A stretch of 64,000 nt of DNA from Acanthamoeba castellanii str. Neff (Eukaryota; Discosea; Longamoebia; Acanthamoebidae), in the NCBI RefSeq assembly GCF_000313135.1, contig NW_004457611.1, forward strand, positions 229,809-293,808, in the 5' to 3' direction. Within the stretch, counting starts at the first letter, position 1, and every line of letters starts with the position of its first letter. A program made the translations under genes and the position numbers. The notes under the pieces are model-generated. The model saw only the letters and a program-made list of their open reading frames with translations. It made no database searches and was not told the origin of the DNA. Positions 1 through 20,197 of this stretch are shown piece after piece.

Positions 1-7825
<7,825 letters not shown>

Positions 7826-7860
7826 CCCCCTCTCGCCATGGACGAGAGAGCCGCCGCCTA

Positions 7861-7891
<31 letters not shown>

Positions 7892-8160
7892 ATTGAGATA
7901 TAGATAGAGGAGAGATACAGATAATATAGTCTTGGTTCTTGTTGCCTGCACACTCGCTCGACTCGTCACACGCACACGCACACACACATACGTGTGTGTG
8001 CGTGGCGTGGCGTGTCGTGTGTGTGTGTGCATTTGGCTCCCTTTCGAGCAATAATAATGCTTCAGACGTCCCGATAACCGGCCTTCTTCACAATTTCCTT
8101 TCTTCCCCTACTTTTCTTTGTTGGCAGGTTTTCGTTAACAGATTGATTATCCACAACAAG
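7826..8160 (+). other. Folate gene 3' end and DCP2 5' leader
   Basis: This intergenic stretch holds no gene. It starts with the 3' untranslated region of the folate gene, including a CT microsatellite from about 7860 that runs into a strong hairpin (7882-7909). CA/GT-rich microsatellite follows (about 7967-8030). A pyrimidine-rich tract ending TTGGCAG near 8127 could be a leader-intron 3' splice site for DCP2. Confidence 0.5.
7882..7909 (+). other. 12-bp perfect stem-loop in folate 3' UTR
   Basis: CTCTATCTATAT (7882-7893), loop TGAG, then ATATAGATAGAG (7898-7909) form a perfect 12-pair stem. After a one-base bulge the CT/GA flanks continue pairing for about five more bases. It lies 57 bases after the stop codon. 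A role in 3'-end formation or stability is possible but not shown. Confidence 0.6.
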
Positions 8161-10244
8161 ATGTCGAAGCAGCAGCTCAAGCTGTCCCACGTCCTCGACG
8201 ACTTGTGCAGGTGTGGTGCCGCTCCTTATCTTATCTCCTTATCTTTTGCCGCTCCTCGCTCCTGGTCACACCACCAACCCTCCAACCTTTATTGTTGCGT
8301 TTGTGGTGGGGGGGGGATGTTGGCGTGCTGCTGCTGCTGCTGCTGCTCAGCCGGTTCATCATCAACCTGCCGGAGGAGGAGCTGCATTCGTTCGAGCGGA
8401 TATGCTTCCAGATAGAGGCCGCCCACTGGTTCTACGAAGACTTCTACCGCGAGCACGACCCCAAGCTCCCGCCCGCCTCCCTCAAACTCTTCGCCCGCCA
8501 GAGTTCGCCCGCCTCCTCTCGCGCGTGTTGTGTGCGTGTGCGCGTTGTGTGCGTGTGGGGGAGGCGTGTGTTCTGTTCGTGCTCACTCTTTTCCCATTCC
8601 CGTTGGCATGCGGTGTGTGCGGTGTGTGTTGTGTGTGTGTGTGTGTGTGACGGGGCAGTGTTCGAGCATTGTGCGCTGCTGCGTCCGTATCTGGCGGAGC
8701 ACTCGATCGACGAGATCTTTGCGTCGTTCACGCACTACAAGACGCGGGTGCCGGTGTGCGGGGCCATCCTGCTCAACACGGCCCTCGACAAGTGCCTGCT
8801 GGTCAAGGGCTGGCACTCGCGCTCCAGCTGGGGCTTCCCCAAGGGCAAGATCAACAAAGACGAGCCCGAGCTCGAATGCGCCAAGCGCGAGGTACCTTCA
8901 AACTCGCCACCTTAACTACCTCCTCCATGCGGTGCCACAGCCACCGCCGCCTTACGCTCGCGCGTGCCTCGAATTCCTTAAATAACGTTGGAGCTGGTGC
9001 GGGGCAGGTCTATGAGGAGACGGGCTTCCAGATTCCGGACGGGCTCATCACCGAAGAGGACTACATCGAATTCACCAAGAACGAACAGCGGGTGCGTGCC
9101 GTGCGCTCAGGCCGGATGATGGGTTCCTGCATTTCCAATCACTGTCTACATCCATTCACACGCGTGTAATTTGTGCACACACACACACACACACACAACA
9201 CACACACACAACACACATCCGTATCGCGTGTGCGTGCGCAGGTGCGGCTGTACATCCGTCCCCTACGTGTCCGAGAACCACCCCCTTTGCCTCCCCGCAC
9301 CCGCAAGGAGATCAGCGTACTCCCCCCCCCATCGTGCTGGCGGCGGCGGCGGCGGCGATGTGTTGATGATGGCGATGATGGCGCCGCTTGTTGCTGAAGA
9401 TAGTGTGTGGTCCGGGTGGCAGAAAATCAAATGGCACCTGATCAAGGAGCTGCCCTCGTACAACTCCAAGCAGACCCCCGGTACGCCTGCACACTTCACC
9501 ACTGCCCGAACCCCCCCCCCACAAGGCATATGGAGCGTGATTGGCTGCGTGTGGTCGTGTGGTCGTGTGTCGAGTGCGATGCTGCTGCTGCTGCTGCTGC
9601 TGTTGACGGATGGGGTGCAGGGGTGCGCAAGACGGAGAACTTCTTCATGGTGTCGCCCGTGGTGGGCCGCCTCAAGAAGTGGATCCAGGTCCGCCGCCAA
9701 CGCGACAAGCGCATCCCCGGCGCTGCTCTCGCCGCCGCCGCCGCCGCCACCAGCACCTCCTCCGCCTCCAGCGTTCACCCTCCGCCCGGCCTCACCGCCG
9801 CCAGCTCCGATGGTACGCGCCCTTTTGCCGTAGCGTGTGCGTGTGCGTGTGGTCACTCCGCGGATGATCTCACACTGCACTCATTCACTCGCGGGTGGCG
9901 GCGGCGGGGGCGGCGGTGCAGTGGCCCCCAGGCGTGTGCTGCTGCGCAACACGCCGCCGGGCGTGGCGGGGCCTGCTCAGCCCGGGCAAGGGGGAGAGGC
10001 CAAGCCCAGGGAGAGCCGTGCCGGTGCTATCTTGAACGACCGACGGCGCGGCTCCGGCGGCGCGGCTGCAACCGGCGGTGGCGAGGGCGCGGCGTACAAT
10101 GATGATAGACGCCACGAGGAGGAGGAAGAGGAGGATGCATACCACCACGGCGGGGCGCAGGGGCGGAAGAAGGCGCCCAACCCGCTCCTCACCTTCCAGT
10201 TCGACGTGGCGGCCATCCTGCGGCACCTGCCCCCGGCCCTCTGA
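8161..10244 (+). CDS. DCP2: mRNA-decapping enzyme subunit 2
   Basis: DCP2 removes the m7G cap from mRNA in the cytoplasm, committing it to 5'-3' decay. The start MSKQQLKLSHVLDDLC opens the helical regulatory (Box A) domain. An intron is removed so that TGC AG joins C CGG TTC, giving SRFIINLPEEELHSFE. The Nudix fold follows, with the hydrolase box WGFPKGKINKDEPE in one exon and REVYEETGF completed across the intron after CAKRE. This matches the G-x5-E-x7-RE-V-x-EE pattern needed for metal binding. Next come KIKWHLIKELPSY and FFMVSPVVGRLKKWI (Box B-like). The tail is low-complexity, rich in Ala, Ser and Glu, and ends in PLLTFQFDVAAILRHLPPAL, resembling the hydrophobic C-terminal motif of plant DCP2. 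Introns carry GT- and CA-rich tracts. Identification is firm; exact exon ends in the tail are less certain. Confidence 0.93.
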
Positions 10245-10304
10245 ACCTGCCATCGCCGCCGCACCTCCACCACTGCTGTACATGCCATTCCCCCCCCCCA
10301 AATA

Positions 10305-10657
10305 ATGAAAGGACTACGCCCACGCCACCTTTGTCAGGTGCCTGGTCAACATTGTCGCCATTGCGTTGCTGGTGCAGCAAGCACAGGTGGATGCGTGCCA
10401 TCTCTACCCCGCATGCTGTCTGCAGGTAGGTTGGGCCATCTGAGAGCTCAACAAGGCTTTCCCTTAAACGCAGGAATCGATGCGCACGAGTTCATGGCGC
10501 TCAAGGGCCTCATGTGGGCGAGAGGATATGCTCACTACTACAACGTCGCGACGTCCCCGACCACATGGTCACGCCCCAAATCAAGGAAATCGTGCAAGAC
10601 ATCTTTGCCGAGATCGCCCGCCACCCGGACATAATGTGCTTCTTCAAGCGATTCTGA
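10305..10657 (+). pseudogene. Broken coding remnant, family unknown
   Basis: Protein-like stretches sit here in different frames. A hydrophobic segment ATFVRCLVNIVAIALLVQQ (10312-10425) is followed by a possible 48-base intron (10426-10473). Then come GIDAHEFMALKGLMWARGYA and, after a frame change near 10550-10560, DHMVTPQIKEIVQDIFAEIA ending in MCFFKRF and a stop at 10655-10657. No single splicing pattern I tried reads all three pieces. I do not recognise the family. It may be a decayed gene, a real small gene damaged by sequence errors, or an extension of a mis-assembled locus. Confidence 0.35.
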
Positions 10658-10717
10658 GCCCACCGTGCCTCTTACCCTCACGCATGTATGTGGGAGCACG
10701 ACACGGCAATATATGTC

Positions 10718-11454
10718 CTACACTCGCCTTCGCGGGTCACTGTCATCGCGCACGTAGGAGTAGTAGTGGTCGTATCCCACCTTGCCGTCGCTGCTGCCGC
10801 CACCGGGCTGTCGTCGTCGGTCGCCGTTGGCGGCCGCCACAGCTTCATCGATGTGCTGCGCGATGTAATTGGTGAAGTCCTCCACCTCCACCTCGTCGGC
10901 CGCCGCCTGTTCCCAGAGGGCCGGCGCTCGGACGTTGATCGAGTCGCCGTCGTTGCTGGAGAGCATGTAGTTGAGCTTGGCCGACACCACCAGGCTCAAG
11001 AAGTATCTAATCAGATATCAGACATCAGACATCGGTAACTAACTAACGAACTAACGAACTAAAATATGATGCCGGGACGATGTACTTCTCCTTGAGCTGG
11101 TCGATCTGAGCGGCCCATTTTCGCTTTTCTTCGTCGTATCGGCGTCGTTGCTCGAGGAGCTCCTCGTTCAGGATTTCCTGGGCCTGCTTCCGTTCCTCGT
11201 TCTGCTGTTCGCTCAGCTCCAGCTGCGCCTCAAGCGCCGTCACCCGCTGGCTCAGATCCTGCCCCGCACGATGAATGCCGCCATCGCACACCGTCAACAT
11301 GGCACAACCGTACCATCGCGCGCACGCGCACACACGCCATCACCGCACACACAGATGAGACTGCGTACGGTGAGTAGGTCGGTTTTCTTGTTGTCCTTTT
11401 TGCGCTTGAGGAGCTTGGACATCTGCCGCCCCATCCCGCCCTTGCCGTCTTGGT

Positions 11455-11513
<59 letters not shown>

Positions 11514-13226
11514 GAGTTGATGTTGGTTGAGTTATGGGATTGGGGCGGCTCATATCATGTGTACTCGAGGGTGGTCGTCATGATGGTGCACGTACCTTAT
11601 CGCTTCCGACCACATCTTCCTCGTCGCCCTCGATACCCTGCAAAGTGCCAGCCGTCGTACACGGTGAGCATCCGGAAAACGACACAAGAAGAACGAAGAA
11701 CGAAGAACAAGAAGAACGAAGAACGAAGAACGAAGAACGAAGAACGAAGAACGAAGAACGAAGAACGAAGAACGAAGCAGACCTTAGATTCGGACTCATC
11801 GGAGGAGTCGTCGCCACTCTTGCCGTTAGCCGTCGGGGTTGCCGCGTACGGGTTCTGGCGTCGTGGCGATGCCGACCCAGTGCCATGCGCGGCTGCAGAC
11901 GCCGACCCCACCGACGACGACGATGATGCCGATGATGATGATGGCAGACCTCCAGCTCCAGAGTTGGTCGAACCAACCTCCCTCGGGCTGCTCAGATCCT
12001 CTGCGAGCGCCGGTTGACGTGAGATGTGACAAAAAAAGAAGAAAAAAGGCGGCGATGGGAGGCGGCGTACTTGTGGGCAGCTGCGCGGCGGCTTGCACAG
12101 GGCTGCCCGCACCTCCTCCCGACCTCGGTGACAAACTAGTAACCCAACACGCATGCCTAGGTGAGTTGTGTCGTGTGTCGTGTGTGTCGTGTGTGTCGTG
12201 TGAGGAGGCAGAGGTGCACATACTGCGTGTTGTCGGCGGAGGCAAGGCCGGAGGTGAGGGCAGCAATGTCGGTGTGCATGGAAGAGAAGCTCAGCTGCGG
12301 ATCGGCCATCACCATCGTCACTGGTCGCTTTCGCGGTGCTGGCGGCTCCTCCTCCATGTTAAGGCTGTGTGTACACCACCACCGCGCATAATGAGTACAC
12401 ACGGCACTCCCAGCGAAATGGTTAGCGAGAGCGTCGTACTTGGGGTACATGACGGTCATGCGTCGCAGGGCTCGTTCGGACTTTTGTGCCTCGAGGCTGG
12501 ACGACAGCGAATCGAGGAGCGGTCGCGTCGAGTTGGTGGCCATCCCGTGGTAGCTGTTGATGGTCTCCATCCATCTCGTTTGCTCTGTGCACGTTGGCGC
12601 GGGAGAGCGTCAGCTTTGATGAAAGTGCAATGCGTGCGTGTTCTGCGTGTTTGGTGGTGCGTGGTCTGGCGTGTGCGATGCGTGCGTGTTCTGCGTGCCT
12701 GTTTCAGAGGCTGCCTGGAGGGTGTAGTCGCGGCCGAAGGTGGTCTGGATGACGAAAATGTACTTCTTGCTGCCCTCCTTGCCCTCCGTCTTGGCCAGCA
12801 ACTTGGTGCAGTCCTCCATCTTGACATGGCCGATCTCCTGCCAGGCATTATTCACGAATAGGCACAAGATAAATAAAATAACAAGCTACCGTCACAAAAT
12901 AAGTAAAGAAAAGGGGAAAAGAAGGTGGTTGTGGTACGGGGCTGTAGGGCGAGCGCGAGTAGGTCAGCTTGCCATCAACCAGCACAAACCTGGTCGAACA
13001 AAAAATGGTTAAAAATAAAATAAAAAGATGGAATGATTTACAATACGGCAGGAGGGCACCATCGCTTCTTGAAGCTACGGATGAGGCCCTTTGCGCCCTG
13101 CTTCAGCAGGAAACCCTCCAGAAAGGATTCCTACAGAGAGAAAGAAGGATTAAATTAGTGGATAAATATAAGCAAAGGTCGAAAGAGGACAGGAAGAACC
13201 GTGGGGTTGAACGTTTGGCGCTTCAT
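10718..13226 (-). CDS. PH-domain protein with C-terminal coiled coil
   Basis: The pleckstrin-homology domain opens the protein: ESFLEGFLLKQGAKG, SFKKRW joined by splicing to FVLVDGKLTYSRS, then QEIGHVKMEDCTKLL and KKYIFVIQTTFGRDYTL, ending RWMETINSY. The second join (TG|G TTT) restores the conserved PH tryptophan. Downstream are a Ser/Ala-rich linker (PSSSSASSSSSVGSA), an acidic SDESES segment, and a basic MSKLLKRKKDNKK patch. A long heptad-like coiled coil follows (SQRVTALEAQLELSEQQNEE to IDQLKEKYIV). The tail ends YVRDDSDPRRRV. PH domains commonly bind phosphoinositides or proteins at membranes, so a membrane adaptor role is inferred. The proposed first exon, MKRQTFNPT from 13226, is in phase but is the weakest part of the model. 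Introns contain long AC and GAACGAA tandem tracts. Confidence 0.78.
11458..11509. repeat. (AC)n microsatellite in PH-gene intron
   Basis: About 25 AC units lie between the NQDGKGGMGRQ exon and the upstream acidic exon. Confidence 0.9.
11686..11777. repeat. GAACGAA heptanucleotide tandem repeat
   Basis: Around a dozen 7-base units (GAACGAA on the plus strand) lie in an intron of the minus-strand PH gene, with one shortened or variant unit near 11708. A related short TTCGTTC-type tract recurs in a BEACH-gene intron at about 43379-43417. Confidence 0.9.
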
Positions 13227-13522
13227 CGTACTCGTTTCCCTTTCCTTCGATCCGATCTTGTTGATAATTAATTATGTTTTCTTGATGTTTTCTTCTCGGG
13301 CTCTGAATTTCCTGACCAGAAGCGAAGTGAGACAAGAGGGAAGACAAACAGATGAAAATAGGGCGCACCTCTGCTCCAGATCTCGTCACAACTTCCCTCT
13401 ATCGCCGCAATGGGCGCCACACTGGGTGCTTCCTGCCAACAGATCAAATCAACCTCACATAGACAAGTAGCACTCAGCTCGAGAGTAGAACAGGAAAAAA
13501 CAAATTCAAGTAGCGACTCAAG
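13227..13522. promoter_or_regulatory. Shared divergent promoter region, PH gene / G6PD
   Basis: The stretch separates the inferred start of the minus-strand PH gene from the G6PD start on the plus strand, so it probably carries both promoters and leaders. I see no coding exon or clear known element. Confidence 0.45.
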
Positions 13523-16180
13523 ATGAGCCAACACGAGCAGAAGGACGAAAAGAAGGCCAAGGGTGGTGGCGACGGCCACCTGAGCCTGGTGGTGCTGGGT
13601 GCGTCTGGGGACCTCGCCAAAAAGATGGTGTTCCCCGCGCTCTTTGCACTCTACAAGCAGGACCTCCTGCCCAAGTCGCTCGTCGTCGTGGGCCACGCTC
13701 GCTCCGAGCTCGACGATGCCGAGTTCAAGAAGAAGATCAGCGAGAAGTTCAGCATCGACGAAGACAACAAGGATGCAGAGGAGAAGAAGCGAAAAGAGGT
13801 ATATGTGCTTCCCATCCTCTACGCAAAAGCTCATTGCAATGACACCACCGTGCACGAGGCAGTTCCTGGACAGGTGCGTGTACCACCGGGGCAAGTACGA
13901 CGAGGCCGAGTCGTTTGCCGATCTCGACAAGCTGCTCCAGGAGTACGAGGAGAAGGCGGGCGACGGCGCCAACCGGTTGTTCTACCTCGCAATCCCGCCC
14001 TCCGTCTACGCCGATGCGGCCAAGGCCATTCGCGGTACATCTCACCAACACAAGCTGCCGTCGTTGCTTTGATTACTCTCGAGAGGCTTGGAGAGCTGGT
14101 GTTTACTTGCCAGCGCACTACTCTCTCTGATGATCTCGCGATCTGCAGAAAAGGGGCTGAGCAAGAAGGGCTGGAATCGCTTCGTGCTGGAGAAGCCGTT
14201 CGGACGCGATGCCGAGTCCTCGGCCGAGCTGAGCCGTAAGCTGAGCAAGGTACGCGTAACAACATTAATGTAGCACCATATGCTGCATTCCCAACTTTGG
14301 ACGATGATTCTGACACACGACACACACACGACACACACACGACACGAATCGATTTCGTGCAGCTTTTCGACGAGGAGGAGGTTTATAGGATCGATCACTA
14401 CCTCGGCAAGGAGATGGTGCAGAACCTGCTCGTGCTTCGGTTTGCCAACGAGGTCTTCGAGCCCGGTATGTTTATCCGCCGACGCAGCGGCATTCTTTCC
14501 TCTCTCGCTTCCGCACTAAGGTCTCTCATCTGCCCCTGTGCGCTCTCTCCCCAATCACTATATTGCAGTGTGGAACAAGGACCACATCGCCAACGTGCGC
14601 ATCACCCTCGAGGAGGACTTTGGCGCGGAAGGCCGGGGCGGTTACTTCGACGAGGTGCCCCCCCCACCGGTCCGCCCTATTAGGTGCAGAAAGAAGAGAG
14701 CGTAACACTCACACGCGGCGATGATGACACTCGGCTTCAGTTTGGAATCATCAGGGACGTCATGCAGAACCACTTGATCCAGGTGCTCGCCCTGGTGGCC
14801 ATGGAACCTCCCAAGTCGCTTGGCGCCTCCGACATTCAGTACACGCCTTTCCCTCTAGGAAGCTCTTCTTGGTGGATCTTCAGTCAATGGCACTGACTGG
14901 CGTGTGCGATGGTGCGTGTGCGTTGTGTGCAGGGATGCCAAGACTAAGGTCCTGAAGAGCATCGCGCCCATCAAGCCTGACGACATTCTCATCGGCCAGT
15001 ACACCGCCTCCGACGACCAAGGCGAGAAGAAGAAGGGCTACACCGACGACCCGTCCATTCCCAACAAGCATTCCCTCACCCCCACTTTCGCCGTGACCGA
15101 GCTCCGCGTTAACAACGACAGGTGCGCCTCAGGGTCGTGTGTGTCGTGTATCGTGTGTTTACAATGTTGGCGCACAGTCTTAACTCTCTTCTTGCTAATT
15201 CTTTTAGGTGGGAAGGCACGCCGTTCATCATCAAAAGCGGCAAGGCGCTCAACGACCACAAGTCAGGTGCGCCTCGCCTTTCTCATTCTCGTCCGTACTT
15301 TGGAGTAGCGGACCGCATACTTGGCTAACGGTGGAACAACTGTGTGCGAGCACATGTAGAGGTCCGCATCCAGTTCAAGCCGTCCAAGCTCAAGGACCTC
15401 TTTGACGAGGACCTGCCCCCCAACGAGCTGGTGCTCCGGGTGCAGCCCAACGAAGCCGTCTACCTCAAGATGCTCACCAAGAAGCCCGGTTCGTGCGCGC
15501 TCTTCGCCTTTTGCCCTCTTTGCGCGGGTAGAATGCGGGACTGACTTTACCGCTCGACCAGGGTTGACGGAGGAGCAAGCCCTGATCGAGCTGGACCTGA
15601 CGTACAAGTCGCGCTTTGCGGCTGAGGGCAAGGCGCCGCGGATCCCGGGCGCGTACGAGCGCCTGGTGCTCGATGTGATCAAGGGTACGCCTCAAGCACC
15701 ATTTTACATCGCCTCCAAATGGGCCAATGAAAAAAGTCAACTACCGTTGTTAGCTGCTGATGAGCTGCAACCTGTTTGCGTGTACGTGTGTGTTGTCGGC
15801 AGGCGACCACCGGCTTTTCGTGCGAGACGACGAGCTTGCTGCCGGTACGTCACGCTCGTCACCTCGGCCACGCACTTGGCCTGGCACCACTTACCGTGTG
15901 CAATGTGTGCGTGTGTGCTTCCACCAGCGTGGGACATCTTTACGCCAATCTTGCATCATCTCGAAGACCAGAAGGTGGAGCCCATCCCCTACGCCTACGG
16001 CTCGCGTGGACCTGCAGAGGTACCCACCGCCCAGTACCACACCACGGATCTCTCTTCTGTGTCGGCGTCGCCTTGCGCTCATCGCGTACGCTCTCGCGCT
16101 CCTAGGCGGACGAGTTCATCCGAGCGCGCGGCTTCCGACTGACGCCGGGCTACCAGTGGCCCAAGACTTCTGCCTTGTGA
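13523..16180 (+). CDS. G6PD: Glucose-6-phosphate 1-dehydrogenase
   Basis: G6PD oxidises glucose 6-phosphate with NADP+, the entry step of the oxidative pentose phosphate pathway, in the cytosol. The first exon begins [16 protein letters not shown] and carries the nucleotide-binding motif [12 protein letters not shown]. Later exons give [32 protein letters not shown], and the active-site motif [15 protein letters not shown] with the substrate-binding [40 protein letters not shown] and [13 protein letters not shown] are also standard for the family. The last exon reads [20 protein letters not shown] before the TGA at 16178. There is no organellar presequence. Roughly ten or more short introns interrupt it. 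It is divergent from the PH gene. Identification is very secure. Confidence 0.96.
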
Positions 16181-16689
16181 GAGTGAGCTACGGAAAAGAC
16201 ACCACAAGAATGGGCCACCAACCACCAACTCTCTCTTCCCCTCTCTTCCCCTCAACCGTGTCGCGCCCGCCGCGGGGGGCACGAACTCTGGCCGCGGTCA
16301 ACAAATGCCAGCCAATGAGGGCGGGTTGGCGTTTATGTTCTTTTTTGGGAATGTAAGCCGCTTATTGGCCACGAGTGTGGAACACAGGAAGATGTCGGGG
16401 AGAGATGGCGTTGCTGCTCTATAATGGGTCCTCGGCCGTTCCTCTGCACGCTCAGGGCGCCAATTGGCGTCTCTTCATGACCTTAGTAGTACGCCATCTC
16501 TCTCGCCTCGCGGAGTCTTTAGTGGTCCGATCTCGCAGCACCCATTTGACCCACCACCTCCAGCCTTGCACAACGTCCCAACCCCCTTTGCTTTCTCCTC
16601 TTTCTCTTCTTCCTCACAAGCTGGGCCTTCTCGTCCACATATCACTCTGGTACTGGTACGAGAACATCGCAAGCAAATAACTTCAAGAG
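16181..16689 (+). promoter_or_regulatory. CCAAT-rich intergenic region upstream of the GATA gene
   Basis: There is no convincing gene in these 509 bases. They contain a CCAAT box at 16312-16316, an inverted CCAAT (ATTGG) at 16374-16378, and a 12-base perfect palindrome CGCCAATTGGCG at 16458-16469 that carries CCAAT on both strands. All lie 220-380 bases upstream of the GATA start. NF-Y-type binding is an inference. Confidence 0.45.
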
Positions 16690-18359
16690 ATGGAGATGCA
16701 AGACGCTATGGCCTTCCTATCTGCCCTGCAGATCTTTCATCAGTCTGGTTCATCACACCTGGTTCGCTCTCTCTCTTTATGTTTTATTTGTTTCGCTTGC
16801 CCACGGCTTCGCCCTTCGCCCGACTTCGCCTTCTGCTCCTTTGATTCGGTGGTGCCTTTGGGTTCGGGAGTGTCGCAAGGCACCAGCGCCTTGTTGTCCA
16901 CCGTAATTTTACCACTTGATCCCCCCGAGAGATCTTCTGGGTTACCTCGGTCATCAAAGGACCAATGGCCAGCCCCCTCTTTCTTTGGTTGGCGGATCAA
17001 GTGCACCCCGGGTGTGTGCTCATCTTCTTCTTCTTCTTCATTACCTTCAGGACTCCTCCTCGCCGCAGCCGCCGCACTTGGTGGCCCTCCCTCCGGCCAC
17101 GATCGTGAATCGCCATCGGCCCCACCAGCCTCTGCCCCACCACCAGGTCGACCAGGACGTCAACCAGCTGCTGCTGCTCTCGGCCGTTCACTACCCGGGC
17201 GCCCTCCACCTGAGCGTGCCCTTCCCGCCCTTCGGCCTTCCATCACGAGCCTCGCCCACGCCCGCCGCATTCGCTCCGGCCACGCCGACGCCGACGACGA
17301 CTAAGGCCGCGCCCCCCGGGTCCCCGCACGAATCGCAGGCGACGGCCAAGCGTAGCCGGCGGCGGGTGTCGATGACGACATCGTCGGCTTCTCGGATGTC
17401 TTCCCCGACCACCAGCCACACCAAGATGGACATCAACTTCCTGACCACGCCCACTGAATGCCACGACCACAGCTTCGAATTCGGCGGCGCGGTCGTGGAA
17501 TGGTCTTCCCCGCTCTCGTCGCCCCGCGGGTCGCCTCGCTCGGGCCGCACTCGCTCCTGCGGCGAAGAGTCGCCCCTGCCCCCGTCGCCGCCGCCAGCGG
17601 GCCGAGCCGACCGCCACCATCACCCTGGTGGTGGTGGCCACCAGGCGGGGAATCGGGTGGTGCAGCTGGCGGCGGAGGAGGTCAAGGAGCGGTGGCGGGA
17701 GAGGGAGGAGTCCATGGTCTCCCTCAAGCACACTCACAAGGCCATCGCCGCCAACCGCCAGGCCCAGCAGAACCAGAACCAGAAGAGGCGGCGGAAGGAC
17801 CAACCGACCAGCAGCAGCAGCAGCAGCAGCTCGCAGGAAGACGAAGAAGATGAGAGCGACGGAGGCCACGACGCGGCCGGCGGCAGCAGGGAGCCGCGGG
17901 TGATGACAGGCCGCACGTGCATGCACTGCGGCATCACCTCTACGCCGGAGTGGCGCACCGGACCCGACGGCAAGGGCACCCTCTGCAACGCGTACGCGCC
18001 CACCATCCCCATCTCACCAGGCGTTGGTCTGACTGTTGGCACTCACATCATGTCCGCACCATCACGATCAATCCCTTCATCATCACCGATGGCGTCATCA
18101 CGGCAGGTGCGGGCTGCGGTACCGCAAGTTCGTGCGTGCGGAGGAGAAGAGGGGCGTCGTGATCGCCTTCCCCGCCATGCCCGCCCTCGCCAAGCCGCGC
18201 AAGCGACGACGCCTGGCCCAGCAGCAGCAGCAGACGTCTGATGAGGCCGACGGTGGCGGTGAGAGTGTCCTGATGGACACGACCCGCACCAGGACGAAGC
18301 AAGACAACCGCGACCAGGCCCACAAGAAGAAGAAGAAGCGAAAGGCGACGGCCAGCTGA
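16690..18359 (+). CDS. GATA-type zinc-finger transcription factor
   Basis: The single GATA finger is complete: RTCMHCGITSTPEWRTG then GTLCNA, joined over an intron (GC|G TGC GGG) to CGLRYRKF. This gives the C-x2-C-x17-C-x2-C pattern that binds WGATAR DNA. The intron lies exactly between the third and fourth cysteines. Upstream is a long disordered region rich in Pro, Ser and His, with a basic TAKRSRRRVSM patch and a charged VVQLAAEEVKERWREREES helix. Poly-Ser and acidic EDEEDESD tracts follow. The tail is basic (KPRKRRR, HKKKKKRK), suiting nuclear import and DNA contact. The proposed first exon MEMQDAMAFLSALQ at 16690 joins in phase to DSSSPQPPH. That start is plausible but unproven. Confidence 0.88.
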
Positions 18360-18529
18360 CTCCTCCTGTGGGCGACTTCACGTACCACATTTAAAATGGC
18401 CAGTGCAAAGCTGCTTATTTGGCGACGTCTTGTTTTTTCTTCAGAAGAGCCAATTTTAGGTACAAAAACAACGAAGGCCCCAGCAGAAAAATATTAAAAG
18501 AATAAAAAGAAAAGACAGAAGAAAATATC

Positions 18530-20097
<1,568 letters not shown>

Positions 20098-20197
20098 ACC
20101 ATAAGTATGCTGTTGTGGTCACTTACTGGCTGCTCCTTTTGGCCAGCCCTTAACTGGGCGAGCAAAACATGTTGTCCTTTAAACGTTCATGCTCACA

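Noticed and set aside
8700..9400. DCP2 as a diphosphoinositol or generic Nudix hydrolase
   Set aside because: The Box A region before the Nudix box and the KIKWHLIKELP and Box B parts after it are specific to DCP2.
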